Assembly (NCBI GenBank): GCA_002707155.1
Contig: PAME01000017.1
Coordinates: 1 to 52,251 of the forward strand
From: Crocinitomicaceae bacterium
Lineage (GTDB): Bacteria > Bacteroidota > Bacteroidia > Flavobacteriales_G > Salibacteraceae
DNA length: 52,251 nucleotides
Direction: 5' to 3'
Part shown: positions 37,553 to 48,400 of the stretch, piece after piece
Layout: each line of letters begins with the position of its first letter
Numbering within the stretch: the first letter of the stretch is position 1
Notes under the pieces: model-generated
Seen by the model: only the letters and a program-made list of their open reading frames with translations
What the model was told of the DNA's origin: nothing
The model's database searches: none
Made by a program: the position numbers and the translations under genes

Positions 37553-40539
37553 TTTACTATTCCGTCCAATGCTTTGTATGGATTCAGTTTATGCAAATGC
37601 AAAGTAAATCGAATCTGTTCGTTATAAGTAACATTGTTTGCGGAGTATGCCTGCTCTATAGAATCACTCCAAAGTGCTGGTAAAAAGACTTCGACTATAT
37701 CTCTTAACACCGTAATTCGAACTCCGGCATTAAACATAAATGACTCTGTTGAGCTAGTTCCTATGTCCGAATAAATACCAATTGGCAATACTAACGGTAA
37801 GTCAGCATTTAAATTAAAAGCAAGTAACCAATTATTGGATTGTCCAACGTTCGTTGGTGTTTTAAATCCACCTTGGTTGTCGTTCATTTGCTGTTGCCAA
37901 AAGTCGTGCGATGTTCCTCTTTCTAAAAATACATTGCTAAAAGTATAATCGTACCAACCACGTTGACCGTCCATTCTCAAATTATAACGGGGAGAAACAC
38001 TTTGGTTATTAGCAAAAATACCAGCGTACATTCGAAGCGAAATGTTTTCTTTTCCTTTATGATACTTCCAATTTTGAGTTCCTACCAATTCAATCAGTTG
38101 AAAATCTTCATGATTGGTGGAGGTGAAGTTTATTTCTGATTGACTCAATTCCCTATTTCTGGTCGATTTCCAGTCTAAAATTTTATATAAATTATCGTCA
38201 CTTACTATTGCTAACCCTTCGCGGTTAGTATGTTCGGTAGTGTATATAGTCCCAATAGAGAGGTAGTTTCTCCAAGGCGAACGTGCATTTTTATTTTTAA
38301 AATCAAAATTTATTTTTGGATTATAGCGTTCAAATTGGGTACTATTTAACCCTAAAGTGGGATTCGAGTAACTGAATCGCTGCAAGTTTCCGTTTAGGGT
38401 TAGTCGCTTAATAAAGCTTGAAAAGTAAAAGTGATAATCAGCATTGTAAATGCCATTTATTTGATTTCTATGAATGGAATACATTGGAGCTACAAAAAAC
38501 TCAAAAGGTTTTTCTAATATTGACTTATTATGCAAGCCAATACCAAGCATAGTTTGATCGCTCGAATTCCAACCAATCATAGGTAAGTAGAACAGTTGCG
38601 TTTTATTAGAATTTTCAAGAGAACCAAGAAATTTAAGCTGCAGCGGCTCCACTTTTTTCAAGATACCTTTGGTCCTCGAGATATTGTCTTTTCGGTTTTT
38701 TTCAACGGTATTCAAGTGCGCATCAACCATTATCGATTTAGCTCCAGTATTAGCCAGTTCGATTTTGCTTACTCCCGAGAGCGACTTTATTTTATGACTG
38801 CTTAAAACAGCGCCGTCCTTATCCAATGCACTTATAGATACTGGTATATTTAATGAAGATTTGTTTTTTACTTTAACATAGTGAATATCATTTTTCGTCT
38901 TTACTTTTTTCAACTTGATATTAATTTTTTCAGTCGAATTCAAATAATGATCAAAAAACCAGCTCAAATCCTCACCCGAAACTAATTCGAATTCAGCCCT
39001 TAAGTCTTGTAAATTCGGGTGTTTAAATTCCCATTTTGAATAAAACTGCCGCATCGATTTGTCAAAAACATCAGTGCCAAGTGCAGCTCGCAGCATTTGC
39101 AAACTCACTGCCATTTTAGCATACACTATTGCGCCATAATTAAGAAAGGTATAATCGGCAGCATGTGCGGTTAGCTTTTGATCGGTATTGTTTCTTGCCG
39201 TAAACAAGTAGGTAAAATACTTTTCACCCCTAACGGTTATTAAATCGAGAGCCAACCAAGCATTAAGGAAATTTGGAATTCCAGTGATTTGGGCTGATAA
39301 ACTAATATCTCCATACAACTCCTCGAAATACCGCATTTCGTAGAATGAATTGATACCTTCATCCAAACTGGGCATGTCTCGTTCGTTAAATCCTAACATT
39401 CCATAAAACCAGTTGTGACCAACTTCATGCACGATAACATTCTCTAGAACTTTTCCTGTCATTCCAAAATCAATGATGGTAATCAGCGGATACTCCATTC
39501 CTCCGCCAGCTTCTAAACTAGCTTCAACTGCAGAACAGTGTTTGTAGGGATAATCGCCATTGTATTTAGAGTAATGATATACCGCTTGATTGATATAACG
39601 GGGTACTCCTTTCCATTCTTTGTAATTGGCTTTGTCGAAATAGGCCCATGTATTAACACTCCGTTTTGAATTCGGTAGTTCAACAGAATCTTTTAGAACC
39701 ATAAAATCTTTTTGTCCAAACCATGCGAAATCGTGCAAATTTGCTTGTCTAAAATGCAAGGTTTTATATTCATTGCTCGAAATAGAATCAAACGTTATTT
39801 CATCCAATGGAGTGGAAGCACTGTAATTCGCCCGTTCTGATAAAAAATCAATTTCAGATTTAGTTTTCAATTCTCCCGTGGCTCCAATCACATAGTTTTT
39901 AGGAACGCTAATGCGAACATCAAATGTTCCAAACTCAGAATAAAATTCTCCCTGATTTAAATAGGGCATAGCGTGCCAGCCGTCTTTATCAAATACTGCA
40001 GGTTTTGGATACCATTGCGTAATTTGGTAAGAATTTCCTTCGTGTCCTAGTCTACTTATTCCCGCTGCTGGAATTTTTACTCTAAACGGAGTAGAAATAG
40101 TAATACGTTCTTTTGGAGCAAGTTTTTTATTCAGGATTAAAGCACAGACATCAATATAATCTGGATGATACACCCATTTTACCAGTTTATCATTTACTTT
40201 AAAATTCAATGAATCAATATAACCTCGACCGTCTTTATCTATAAACTGAAAAGTAGTCGAACCGTTTTCTAGCAATTGTTTCCCAAGGGCGGTTTCATTG
40301 TTTTTATATGCATTTGGCCATAAATGAAACCATAACGTATCCATTCCGTGATGACTATTGTTTATGTATTCCAATTCCTCATATCCATTCAAAAAATGAT
40401 TGGAATCGTCCAACTCAACTTGAATATCATAATTCACAGTTTGTTGAAAATAGGTTTTGGAATGCTGTGCCTTTAACCCTAGCGAAATCCCTAAAACTAA
40501 AAAGCCCCAAAGGGCTTTTTTTCGTTCTATTTTAAGCAT
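37549..40539 (-). CDS. M1 family metallopeptidase (aminopeptidase N-like), exported
   Basis: The protein has 996 residues from the ATG at 40539; the frame extends to a TTG at 40551, but the ATG gives a compact signal peptide (MLKIERKKALWGFLVLGISL, cleavage after LKAQ). An N-terminal M1 beta-domain (about 25-250) precedes the catalytic domain with GGGMEYPL at about 345-352 and the zinc motif HEVGHNW (His371, Glu372, His375) with Glu394 in SLDEGINSF. The last 350 residues are beta-strand-like and aromatic-rich, more than in classical aminopeptidase N, and may form a surface or barrel-like domain. The family removes N-terminal residues from peptides. It overlaps the upstream fadD stop by eight bases and lpxH by four. 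Confidence 0.93.
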   Translation of the reverse strand: MLKIERKKALWGFLVLGISLGLKAQHSKTYFQQTVNYDIQVELDDSNHFLNGYEELEYINNSHHGMDTLWFHLWPNAYKNNETALGKQLLENGSTTFQFIDKDGRGYIDSLNFKVNDKLVKWVYHPDYIDVCALILNKKLAPKERITISTPFRVKIPAAGISRLGHEGNSYQITQWYPKPAVFDKDGWHAMPYLNQGEFYSEFGTFDVRISVPKNYVIGATGELKTKSEIDFLSERANYSASTPLDEITFDSISSNEYKTLHFRQANLHDFAWFGQKDFMVLKDSVELPNSKRSVNTWAYFDKANYKEWKGVPRYINQAVYHYSKYNGDYPYKHCSAVEASLEAGGGMEYPLITIIDFGMTGKVLENVIVHEVGHNWFYGMLGFNERDMPSLDEGINSFYEMRYFEELYGDISLSAQITGIPNFLNAWLALDLITVRGEKYFTYLFTARNNTDQKLTAHAADYTFLNYGAIVYAKMAVSLQMLRAALGTDVFDKSMRQFYSKWEFKHPNLQDLRAEFELVSGEDLSWFFDHYLNSTEKINIKLKKVKTKNDIHYVKVKNKSSLNIPVSISALDKDGAVLSSHKIKSLSGVSKIELANTGAKSIMVDAHLNTVEKNRKDNISRTKGILKKVEPLQLKFLGSLENSNKTQLFYLPMIGWNSSDQTMLGIGLHNKSILEKPFEFFVAPMYSIHRNQINGIYNADYHFYFSSFIKRLTLNGNLQRFSYSNPTLGLNSTQFERYNPKINFDFKNKNARSPWRNYLSIGTIYTTEHTNREGLAIVSDDNLYKILDWKSTRNRELSQSEINFTSTNHEDFQLIELVGTQNWKYHKGKENISLRMYAGIFANNQSVSPRYNLRMDGQRGWYDYTFSNVFLERGTSHDFWQQQMNDNQGGFKTPTNVGQSNNWLLAFNLNADLPLVLPIGIYSDIGTSSTESFMFNAGVRITVLRDIVEVFLPALWSDSIEQAYSANNVTYNEQIRFTLHLHKLNPYKALDGIVK

Positions 40540-42298
40540 AAATCTTATCAAAAAGGTCTTTGTACTTATCCATTATAAACTTCCTTTTTAGTTTAAGGGT
40601 AGGGGTAAGTTCTTTTGTATCAACTGACCAGGTTGAGTCAACCAATTCAAACTTCTTCACTTGCTCCCAATTTCCAAAACTTTCATTATAATGATCTAAT
40701 TCTCTTTTAATCCTTGCAATAACTTTTTCATTTTTTATTACCTCAGAATTTGAATTGAATGGAACCTTTTTACGGGCGCACCAATCTTCTAGAAACTCAA
40801 AGTTTGGAACTACAAAAGCGGCTGGATGTTTTTGACTTTCACCAATAACCATTATTTGCTCGATAAAGCGCGACTCCTTGAATTTGTTTTCCATCATTTG
40901 AGGAGCGATGTATTTACCGCCGGAAGTTTTAAAAATTTCCTTTTTTCGGTCCGTAATTTTTAAGAACCCGTCGCCAACAAACTTTCCAATATCTCCAGTC
41001 GAAAACCAGCCGTCATCGGCGAGAACCTCTTTTGTTTTTTCTGGCTGTTTATAATAGCCTATCATTACGTTTGGTCCTTTTATAAGAATTTCACCATCAT
41101 CAGCAATTTTCACTTCCACACCATCTATTACTCTTCCAACTGTACCAATCATAAGGCCTTTATTGTGCGAGGCATTAACTGTTGCTACAGGAGAAGTTTC
41201 TGTTAATCCATAACCTTCCATTACTGGAACTCCAGCAGCAAGAAATACTCGAGCTAATCTAGGCGATAATGCAGCAGATCCTGAAGCAACTGCTAGTACA
41301 TTTCCTCCAAGAGCTTCTTTCCACTTACTAAAAATTAGTTTACGAGCAATACTGAGTTGGAATTCGTACCACACTCCATTTGCTCCATAAGGTTCATATT
41401 TTTCGCCTAAATCAAGTGCCCAAAAGAAAAGTGTTTTTTTAATACCCGTTAATTCGCTTCCTTTAGCTACTATTTTATCGTAAACTTTTTCTAGTAATCT
41501 AGGCACGGCAGTGAAAACCTCCGGCTTTACTTCCCGTAAATTATCGCCAATTGTTTCCATTGATTCAGCGAAATAAATAGACACGCCTGTAATCATATAT
41601 AAATAAACCAACATGCGCTCATAGACATGACAAATTGGAAGGAAGCTCAATGACTTTCCATTACTATCAACAGGAAGTCGTTCAATGCAAGATAATGAAT
41701 TGCTAACTAAATTTTTATGAGAAAGCATCACTCCTTTTGGAACACCCGTTGTTCCACTGGTATAAATAAGTGTGGCTAAATCGTCTTCAACAATAGTTTT
41801 CATTATCGCTTCCACTTCAGCATCTTCTTTCCCCTCTCCCTCGGCAAGAAATTTTGTCCAATGGTCAACACCGTCCAATTGCTCAAAAGAATAAATGTGT
41901 TTTAAGCTAGGGACTTCGTTTTTTATAGAGTTTACTTTTTCAAACAATTCTCTATCGCTTACGAAACAATATTTTAGTTCAGCATCATTAAAAATGTATT
42001 TGTAATCCTCTACTGAAATAGTAGGGTAGATTGGAACATCAACTGCACCTACTTGTAAGATTCCACAGTCCATGGAAATCCATTCGGGACGATTATTTGA
42101 TATTAGACCAATTTTATCTCCTTTTACAATCCCCAATTTTAAAAGTGATTTGCTCACTTTCATTGCTTCTTCTAGCATTGTATCAATGGAGGTAGGTACC
42201 CATTCTCCATTCAATTTAGCCGTAAATGCATCTTTTTTAGGATAAGATTTTTGTTGGTGGCGTGGTATATCGAAAAGGCGTTTTACATGATCATACAT
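40532..42298 (-). CDS. fadD: Long-chain fatty acid-CoA ligase (AMP-dependent synthetase)
   Basis: This 588-residue enzyme activates long-chain fatty acids to acyl-CoA through an acyl-adenylate. The ATP-binding motif TLIYTSGTTGVPKGVMLSHK lies at about 176-195. GYGLTETSPVA, WFSTGDIGKF and LKITDRKKEIFKTSGGKYIA are the other adenylation motifs. The length is typical of the FAA1/FadD-type AMP-forming synthetases of Bacteroidota. It is the first gene of an overlapping chain with the M1 peptidase and lpxH. Physiological substrates cannot be told from the sequence. A TATATTTG box lies 17 bases upstream of the ATG. Confidence 0.96.
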   Translation of the reverse strand: MYDHVKRLFDIPRHQQKSYPKKDAFTAKLNGEWVPTSIDTMLEEAMKVSKSLLKLGIVKGDKIGLISNNRPEWISMDCGILQVGAVDVPIYPTISVEDYKYIFNDAELKYCFVSDRELFEKVNSIKNEVPSLKHIYSFEQLDGVDHWTKFLAEGEGKEDAEVEAIMKTIVEDDLATLIYTSGTTGVPKGVMLSHKNLVSNSLSCIERLPVDSNGKSLSFLPICHVYERMLVYLYMITGVSIYFAESMETIGDNLREVKPEVFTAVPRLLEKVYDKIVAKGSELTGIKKTLFFWALDLGEKYEPYGANGVWYEFQLSIARKLIFSKWKEALGGNVLAVASGSAALSPRLARVFLAAGVPVMEGYGLTETSPVATVNASHNKGLMIGTVGRVIDGVEVKIADDGEILIKGPNVMIGYYKQPEKTKEVLADDGWFSTGDIGKFVGDGFLKITDRKKEIFKTSGGKYIAPQMMENKFKESRFIEQIMVIGESQKHPAAFVVPNFEFLEDWCARKKVPFNSNSEVIKNEKVIARIKRELDHYNESFGNWEQVKKFELVDSTWSVDTKELTPTLKLKRKFIMDKYKDLFDKIYA

Positions 42299-42314
42299 AA
42301 GCGTCTGTTTTGCT

Positions 42315-42322
42315 CAAATATA
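42315..42322 (-). promoter_or_regulatory. -7 box TATATTTG of the fadD-peptidase-lpxH chain
   Basis: A perfect TAnnTTTG match on the minus strand, 16 bases before the fadD start. It is the only clear promoter before the three-gene chain. Confidence 0.55.
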
Positions 42323-42388
42323 TAAACAGGAGTTTATAATATTACACTGTCATAACGAATTTATTTCAGCATCTCAAACGATATAAGG

Positions 42389-42411
42389 TTTTGGAGAATA
42401 AAATTCCAAAA
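42389..42411 (-). terminator. Weak hairpin downstream of the amidohydrolase gene
   Basis: TTTTGGA (42389-42395) and TCCAAAA (42405-42411) form an inverted repeat. It overlaps a CCAAAATTTTGG palindrome just to the right. There is no strong T tract, so terminator function is uncertain. Confidence 0.3.
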
Positions 42412-42468
42412 TTTTGGGGCCGAATTACCGAGACTAAAAAGTCCAATAATTAGTTTAACCTAGGTTGA

Positions 42469-43968
42469 TTATTTAGTTTCACTGTACTTCAATTCACCTC
42501 TAATAAAAGTTTGGAGAACCTTGATTTCTCCCAATTTTTCAATAGGAGCTTTCATCGGATCAATGCTTAAAACTAAGAAGTCAGCGTTTTTTCCAATCTC
42601 CAAACTGCCAGTCTTGCCATCAAAAAAGGCCAACATCGCAGGCCAAATAGTTAGAGATTTTAATGCGCTTTTTCGACCTAATGGATAATAGCATTTTTCA
42701 GTTTTTAGCAATGCTTTAAATTGTTTGAAGGGATTCATTCCGCCAATTGGATATAAAGAACCTGAGGCAATAAATTGATTTTGAGCAAAAAGTTCTCCGA
42801 AATTGTAACTGGAACAATTCCTTTTTACGCCTAGAGATGGATTGAATTCCTTTTTATCCGGATTCGCTTGAGTAGGCTGAATGCTCGGCAGTATACTGTA
42901 GGATCTTAGTTTTTCGTAATCGCTCGTATCCACCAATTGATTGTGTTCTATCCTCCAGCGATTATCGTTCACCGATACAAGCGCTTCACCCATTTGGTTT
43001 GCAGCTAATTCAAATGCAGCGTCTCCATACGCATGAAATACTAATTGAAATTTTAAGGAGGCACACAATTCAGGTAGTTCATATAACGCAAAAGAATCTG
43101 CGAATAGTTTGCCATTCGTTTCTTCAGATAAATAGGGTTGTTTTAAGAGGGCTTCTTTGGACCCAATGCTGCCATCTATAAAATAACTAAGTCCTTTTAA
43201 GTGAATTGTTCCAGAATCGACTCTCCCTGTTTTAGTGAGCCATTGGAAATTTCGAGTATTGCCGGCCAATACAATTTGATGGTAAAAAGCAGGATTATTT
43301 TCTGTGATAATTTTATCAGCGGTACTTGAGCTAACGCCAAAACTGGTGCACCCCGAATAACCATTTTTAAAAAGCTCATCAGACATTCTATTCGTCGAAT
43401 ATGAGGCTAGCTGATTTTTTTCCAGGTATTGAATTACAACAGCAATAGAATCTTTACTATGAATGATCCTTTTTTTATCAGAAGATTTTTGAAATACAGC
43501 TTGATACGTTTTGCGGTCAATAGAAATTGTGTTTCCTGAAGTCGACCGAATTACAAATTGATAGCCGGGATAATTGATTTGCTCTAGCTTTTCTGGTGGC
43601 ACATTGTACAAGTAGTTTATGTTGGAGTTGTCAAATTTTACATTTGAAAAACTAGTAAAATCAAGCGCATTACTTTTCAGTGTTTTTGCTAATAAATAAC
43701 TGTGCGCATCAAAAAATGCGGGCACAACTGTCTTCTTCTTTAAGTCTAGTTTTTCTGTCGAACTGTATTTATTTAAGATTTGATGTTCGGGCCCAATCTC
43801 TAATATTTTCCCGTCTTTTACGGCCATTGCTTGTCCAGCGCTGAACTCAACATCACAGGTGTAAATAGTCCCATTATGAAGGACCAAATCGGCGTCTTTG
43901 AACTTTATACAAGAGAGCGAAATACAGGCAACAGTGGCAAATGCAATAAATGTTTTTAATTTAACCAT
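42469..43968 (-). CDS. Amidohydrolase-3 family lipoprotein with altered metal site
   Basis: The 499-residue protein starts with a lipoprotein signal, lipidated at Cys20 (ISLSC). The remainder follows the YtcJ-like amidohydrolase layout: ADLVLHNGTIYTCD, VVPAFFDAHS at 81-90, DGSIGSKEALLKQPYL, FHAYGDAAFELA (His312), RWRIEHNQLVDTSD (His342) and PSIQPTQANPD, ending NADFLVLSIDPMKAPIEKL. Two metal-site positions differ from the family. The usual D-x-H-x-H reads DAHSY, with Tyr91 for the second His, and the usual GSD reads GSL at 403-405. It may be catalytically inactive or use another metal arrangement. Its start overlaps the upstream membrane-protein gene by 13 bases, so the two are coupled. The substrate is unknown. 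Confidence 0.88.
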   Translation of the reverse strand: MVKLKTFIAFATVACISLSCIKFKDADLVLHNGTIYTCDVEFSAGQAMAVKDGKILEIGPEHQILNKYSSTEKLDLKKKTVVPAFFDAHSYLLAKTLKSNALDFTSFSNVKFDNSNINYLYNVPPEKLEQINYPGYQFVIRSTSGNTISIDRKTYQAVFQKSSDKKRIIHSKDSIAVVIQYLEKNQLASYSTNRMSDELFKNGYSGCTSFGVSSSTADKIITENNPAFYHQIVLAGNTRNFQWLTKTGRVDSGTIHLKGLSYFIDGSIGSKEALLKQPYLSEETNGKLFADSFALYELPELCASLKFQLVFHAYGDAAFELAANQMGEALVSVNDNRWRIEHNQLVDTSDYEKLRSYSILPSIQPTQANPDKKEFNPSLGVKRNCSSYNFGELFAQNQFIASGSLYPIGGMNPFKQFKALLKTEKCYYPLGRKSALKSLTIWPAMLAFFDGKTGSLEIGKNADFLVLSIDPMKAPIEKLGEIKVLQTFIRGELKYSETK

Positions 43969-45251
43969 TTCTGAATAAAGGGAATTTTTTTGGTGTCGAC
44001 CAAAATGTTTAGAATAATTAGTATCAGAATTAACGCCGGAATTTTGTAGCGAACTAAAGCTCCAAAAACAGGGGTGACCCAGCCAGCAATTAACAATATA
44101 ACAATTGCCGAAATAGAAAAGGCGACAATAAGCTGGGTTTGTTGTTGATTAAGTTGTTGTTTAAACCACAACGCAATAATTGCCAATGAAATTAAAAGTA
44201 GAATCTCAAAAGAAGCTACTAAACTTATAATTGAATGTGCTTCCCAAATAAATGGACGAAATAATGCATTTGAAAAAGCATTTGGCGCAGTTTTAAAGAG
44301 GCTTACCCACGTTGGTTCTAGTACAAATAAATCAAATGCTGAACCTGGTTTAGATATGGCTATTTCATTCAGGAAGTCGTGCTGCTTTTGGTAAAACCGC
44401 TCAGGTATGTTCAAGTTTAAAAGTGCATTCAAGAGAACAGTCGATCCTGCTCCTAATCCAAGGTAAAGTGGTGCTAATAATCTGGTTTTTATAGAGGTAA
44501 TTTTAGAAGCCAAAAGAAGACCAAAACCAATGGACAAAGCAATTGCGACGTAACTTTTTATGGTCATTCCAAAGAGGAGGAATAGTAAGAAAAAACTAAT
44601 GTTCTTGAGGGAAAAGGAAGAGATTGCTCGAAGGCCATAGTAGGTAAGAAATCCCATTACAAAAATCAATAGACTTTCTTTTAATACAGCAGAGGCCCAA
44701 AATATGATTCCTGGAAAAAGCAAAATACTAAGGAAGCTCAGTTTAGTGTTATCCACTAGGCTTTTAGTTGCATTAACTAATGCCGCTAGACCAAGAAAAG
44801 CAAGAAGATTAATAATTAAAGTATGAATGTGATAAACATTAAAACTGAAGAGTCGAACCAATGCATTAAAGCGAATAATCGTCATGTTGTCATTAAAGAC
44901 TCCGTGCAAATGATTTTTGTACCAGTTGTTCAGCTGATCGGTTGCTTCAATAACCGGTGCTGATTGCATATCAATTCCAAAAACAATTTTAGTATAGGTG
45001 ATTGGGTCACTTTTGAAAACCTCGAAAAGTAAATTGGCATCGTCGTAAAAGCGAAATGCGTCTGTTGATGTGCGAGAACCATAATAGTAGTGATAAAAAA
45101 GTGTAACCCCAATGCCAACTACCACTTTTAGAGAAAATAAGCCTTGGACTTGCACTGCGGAAAAGCCTAAGTTTTTTACGATAGAAATTTTTGGAAGTAT
45201 CCATAAAATGAACATCCACCAGCTAATTAGGTATGAAATATCAAATAGCAT
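43956..45251 (-). CDS. Polytopic inner-membrane protein, unknown function
   Basis: The 431 residues from the ATG at 45251 are almost all membrane helices, about ten: SYLISWWMFILWILPKI, SLKVVVGIGVTLFYHYYYG, LIINLLAFLGLAALV, FLSILLFPGIIFWASAVLK, FFLLFLLFGMTIKSYVAIAL and further segments to LILIILNILV. A frame extends to an ATG at 45368, but those 39 residues are hydrophilic and unlike a first helix, and a TAACATTG box sits 11 bases before 45251. The early YYYGSRTSTDAFRFYDDA loop and a conserved FWASAVLKESLL helix resemble glycan polymerase- or mannosyltransferase-like membrane proteins of Bacteroidota, but I cannot name the family. It overlaps the amidohydrolase lipoprotein start by 13 bases. 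Confidence 0.8.
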   Translation of the reverse strand: MLFDISYLISWWMFILWILPKISIVKNLGFSAVQVQGLFSLKVVVGIGVTLFYHYYYGSRTSTDAFRFYDDANLLFEVFKSDPITYTKIVFGIDMQSAPVIEATDQLNNWYKNHLHGVFNDNMTIIRFNALVRLFSFNVYHIHTLIINLLAFLGLAALVNATKSLVDNTKLSFLSILLFPGIIFWASAVLKESLLIFVMGFLTYYGLRAISSFSLKNISFFLLFLLFGMTIKSYVAIALSIGFGLLLASKITSIKTRLLAPLYLGLGAGSTVLLNALLNLNIPERFYQKQHDFLNEIAISKPGSAFDLFVLEPTWVSLFKTAPNAFSNALFRPFIWEAHSIISLVASFEILLLISLAIIALWFKQQLNQQQTQLIVAFSISAIVILLIAGWVTPVFGALVRYKIPALILILIILNILVDTKKIPFIQKWLN

Positions 45252-45371
45252 TTTCTTGGGAGCAATGTTATATATAATAACTGATTCTGTCTGATTTCTT
45301 GGGTTTGATAAAAATGCCTTTTCTGTTAATAATAAAAACCAATTCTGAAACCCTTTCGAGAAACCCATTTT

Positions 45372-45379
45372 TAACTTTG
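45372..45379 (+). promoter_or_regulatory. -7 box TAACTTTG of purL
   Basis: A perfect TAnnTTTG match 53 bases before the purL ATG. It lies just upstream of the longer alternative start of the divergent membrane-protein gene. Confidence 0.5.
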
Positions 45380-45432
45380 CGACATTCCATAAATTTTATT
45401 TTTTGGAATAAAAACACTTTAAAAAGTTACTA

Positions 45433-48400
45433 ATGATAAAGTTCTTTTCGTCTGGTGAAGACAAAATTTTTGCAGTTGGTTTTAATGGTGAAGTTGCTGA
45501 TGCCGATGTACCAAAATTAGAATGGTTGTTTAGTGGAGCAAAGCTGCTTACTGAAGATGCGCTAACTGGAGTTTTTGTAGGCCCTAGAAAAGAAATGATT
45601 ACGCCTTGGAGCACAAATGCAGTGGAGATTACTCAAAACATGGGTGTTGGTGGAATTTTTAGAATCGAAGAGTTTTTCTCTTTTGCTATTGATAACCCAA
45701 CTTTCGACCCTATGCTTCAGGTAAAGTACACTGTACTGGGCCAAGAGCTATTTACCATAGATAAAGAGCCAGAAAAGGTAATTTACATTGATGATGTGTC
45801 GGCTTACAATCAAAAAGAAGGACTTGCCCTTAGTAATGAAGAAATTGATTATTTAGATGGAGTTGCAGTTCAACTGAATCGGAAATTGACGGACAGCGAA
45901 ATTTTCGGATTTTCTCAAGTAAACTCTGAACATTGTCGGCATAAAATATTCAACGGCCAATTTATTATTGACGGAAAAGAAATGCCTTCTTCGTTATTCA
46001 AGCTGATTAAAAAAACAACTGCCGATAATCCAAATAGAGTAGTTTCTGCTTACAAAGACAATGTAGCTTTTGTGGAAGGGCCAAGAGCAGAGCAATTTGC
46101 TCCTAAAAGGCAAGACGAATCCGACTTTTTTGAGACGAAAGACTTCGATAGTGTTATCTCGTTAAAAGCTGAAACGCATAACTTTCCTACCACGGTAGAA
46201 CCTTTTAACGGGGCAGCTACCGGTAGTGGAGGTGAAATCAGAGATAGAATGGCCGGTGGAAAAGGCTCAATGCCATTGGCAGGAACTGCAGTTTACATGA
46301 CTGCCTATTCTCGATTAACCGACGATAGAAATTGGGAAAAAGGAATGCTAGAGCGTCCTTGGTTGTATCAAACACCAATGGATATTTTGATAAAAGCTTC
46401 AAACGGTGCTTCGGATTTCGGAAACAAATTTGGGCAACCACTAATCAACGGTTCTGTTTTGACCTTCGAACACCAAGAAGGCGAAAAACGTTTTGGATTT
46501 GATAAGGTAATCATGCAAGCCGGCGGTATTGGTTATGGAAAAAAACAAGAGGCCTTAAAAGATACCCCTAGTACAGGTGATAAAATTGTTGTAATGGGAG
46601 GCGATAATTACCGGATTGGAATGGGCGGTGGAGCCGTTTCTTCTGTCGCAACTGGAGAGTTTTCTAGCGGAATAGAATTAAATGCAATTCAACGCTCCAA
46701 TCCTGAAATGCAAAAACGTGTTTACAATGCAGTTCGTGCTATGGCAGAGCTGGATAAAAATCCAATTGTTTCCATACACGATCATGGTGCAGGTGGTCAC
46801 TTGAATTGCCTTTCGGAATTAGTGGAAGAAACTGGTGGCAGAATTGACGTAAACAAATTGCCGGTTGGAGATCAAACGCTTTCTGATAAAGAAATAATTG
46901 GTAACGAATCTCAAGAACGAATGGGGTTGGTTATCAATGAAAAGGATATTGAGTTGTTGACTAAAATTGCCGATCGCGAAAGAGCTCCAATATATGTAAT
47001 TGGAGAAACTACCAACGACAATCGCTTTGTATTTGAGAATAAAAAAACAAACACCAACCCAATGGATTGGGATTTGGCGCACATGTTCGGGTCTTCGCCA
47101 AAAACGATATTGGAAGATACTTCAAAAACGGCCACCTATGCAGACTTAACCTACGACAGCAACAAATTACAAGAATACCTAAACGCTGTGCTGCAATTGG
47201 AAGCAGTAGCTTGTAAAGATTGGTTAACCAATAAAGTCGATCGCTGCGTTACCGGACGTGTTGCCAAACAACAATGTTCAGGTCCTTTGCAAATTCCGTT
47301 GAATAACGTTGGTGTAATGGCCATGGATTACCGAGGAGAAAAAGGAATTGCAACCTCTGTAGGGCATTCTCCTGTCAGTGCACTTATTGATCCTGTTGCA
47401 GGTTCACAAGCTTCTATAGCAGAGGCATTGACCAACCTGATTTGGGCGCCAATTGAACAAGGAATTCAAGGAGTTTCCTTGAGTGCAAACTGGATGTGGC
47501 CAGCGAAGCAAGAAGGCGAAAACTATCGCTTATATCAGGCAGTAGAAGGAATTAGTGACTTTGCTTGTGCCTTAGGGCTGAACGTCCCAACAGGAAAAGA
47601 TTCTCTCTCAATGACTCAGAAATACAAAGATGGAGTTGTCTATGCCCCAGGAACCGTAATTATTTCGGCTGTTGGTGAGGTAAGTCATTTAAAGAAAGTA
47701 GTTGAGCCGGTGCTAAAACCAATTGAAGGTTCTCAATTAATTTACATCGATTTTTCTGAAGACGATTTCAAATTGGGCGGTTCTTCTTTTGCTCAAACTC
47801 TAAATCAATTGGGTAATGAAGCACCACGAATTAAAGATGCTAAAAAATTCGGGCTGGTTTTTAACGCAGTTCAAGACTTAGTCATCAAGGATAAGGTGTT
47901 GGCAGGACACGATATTTCTGCTGGCGGAATGGTTACCACATTATTAGAAATGTGTTTTCCAGAAACGAGTGTTGGATTATCTGTAGATTTAAGTCAGTTG
48001 AATGCAAAGGATGACATTCAATTGTTGTTTTCAGAAAAAGCGGGTATTCTAATTCAAGTTCTAGACAGTAATATTTCTGCGGTTAGTGAAGCATTGAACT
48101 CAGCGAGTGCAACGTATTCGATTATTGGTTCAGTAAATTCTAAGAATACGGTAGAAATAAAAACTTCTTCAAATTCATATGTTCTTGATGTACCTTCTTT
48201 AAGAAAGACTTGGTATAAGACTTCTTATTTATTAGATCAAAAGCAATCGGGAAAAGCACATGCGGATTCACGTTTTGAGAATCACGATAAATTTCCATTG
48301 AATTATAAATTTCCGGAGAATTTTGTTGGGACTTATCAAGCATTAGGATCAGATCCGAATCGAAAAACAGCATCGGGAGTTAAGGCTGCAATAATTCGAG

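Noticed and set aside
45252..45368. N-terminal extension of the polytopic membrane protein
   Set aside because: The 39 residues are not a membrane helix and crowd the purL promoter. The ATG at 45251 has a TAACATTG box before it. Some doubt remains.
46819..47135. Two minus-strand open frames within purL
   Set aside because: They are shadows of the well-supported purL frame with no features of their own.
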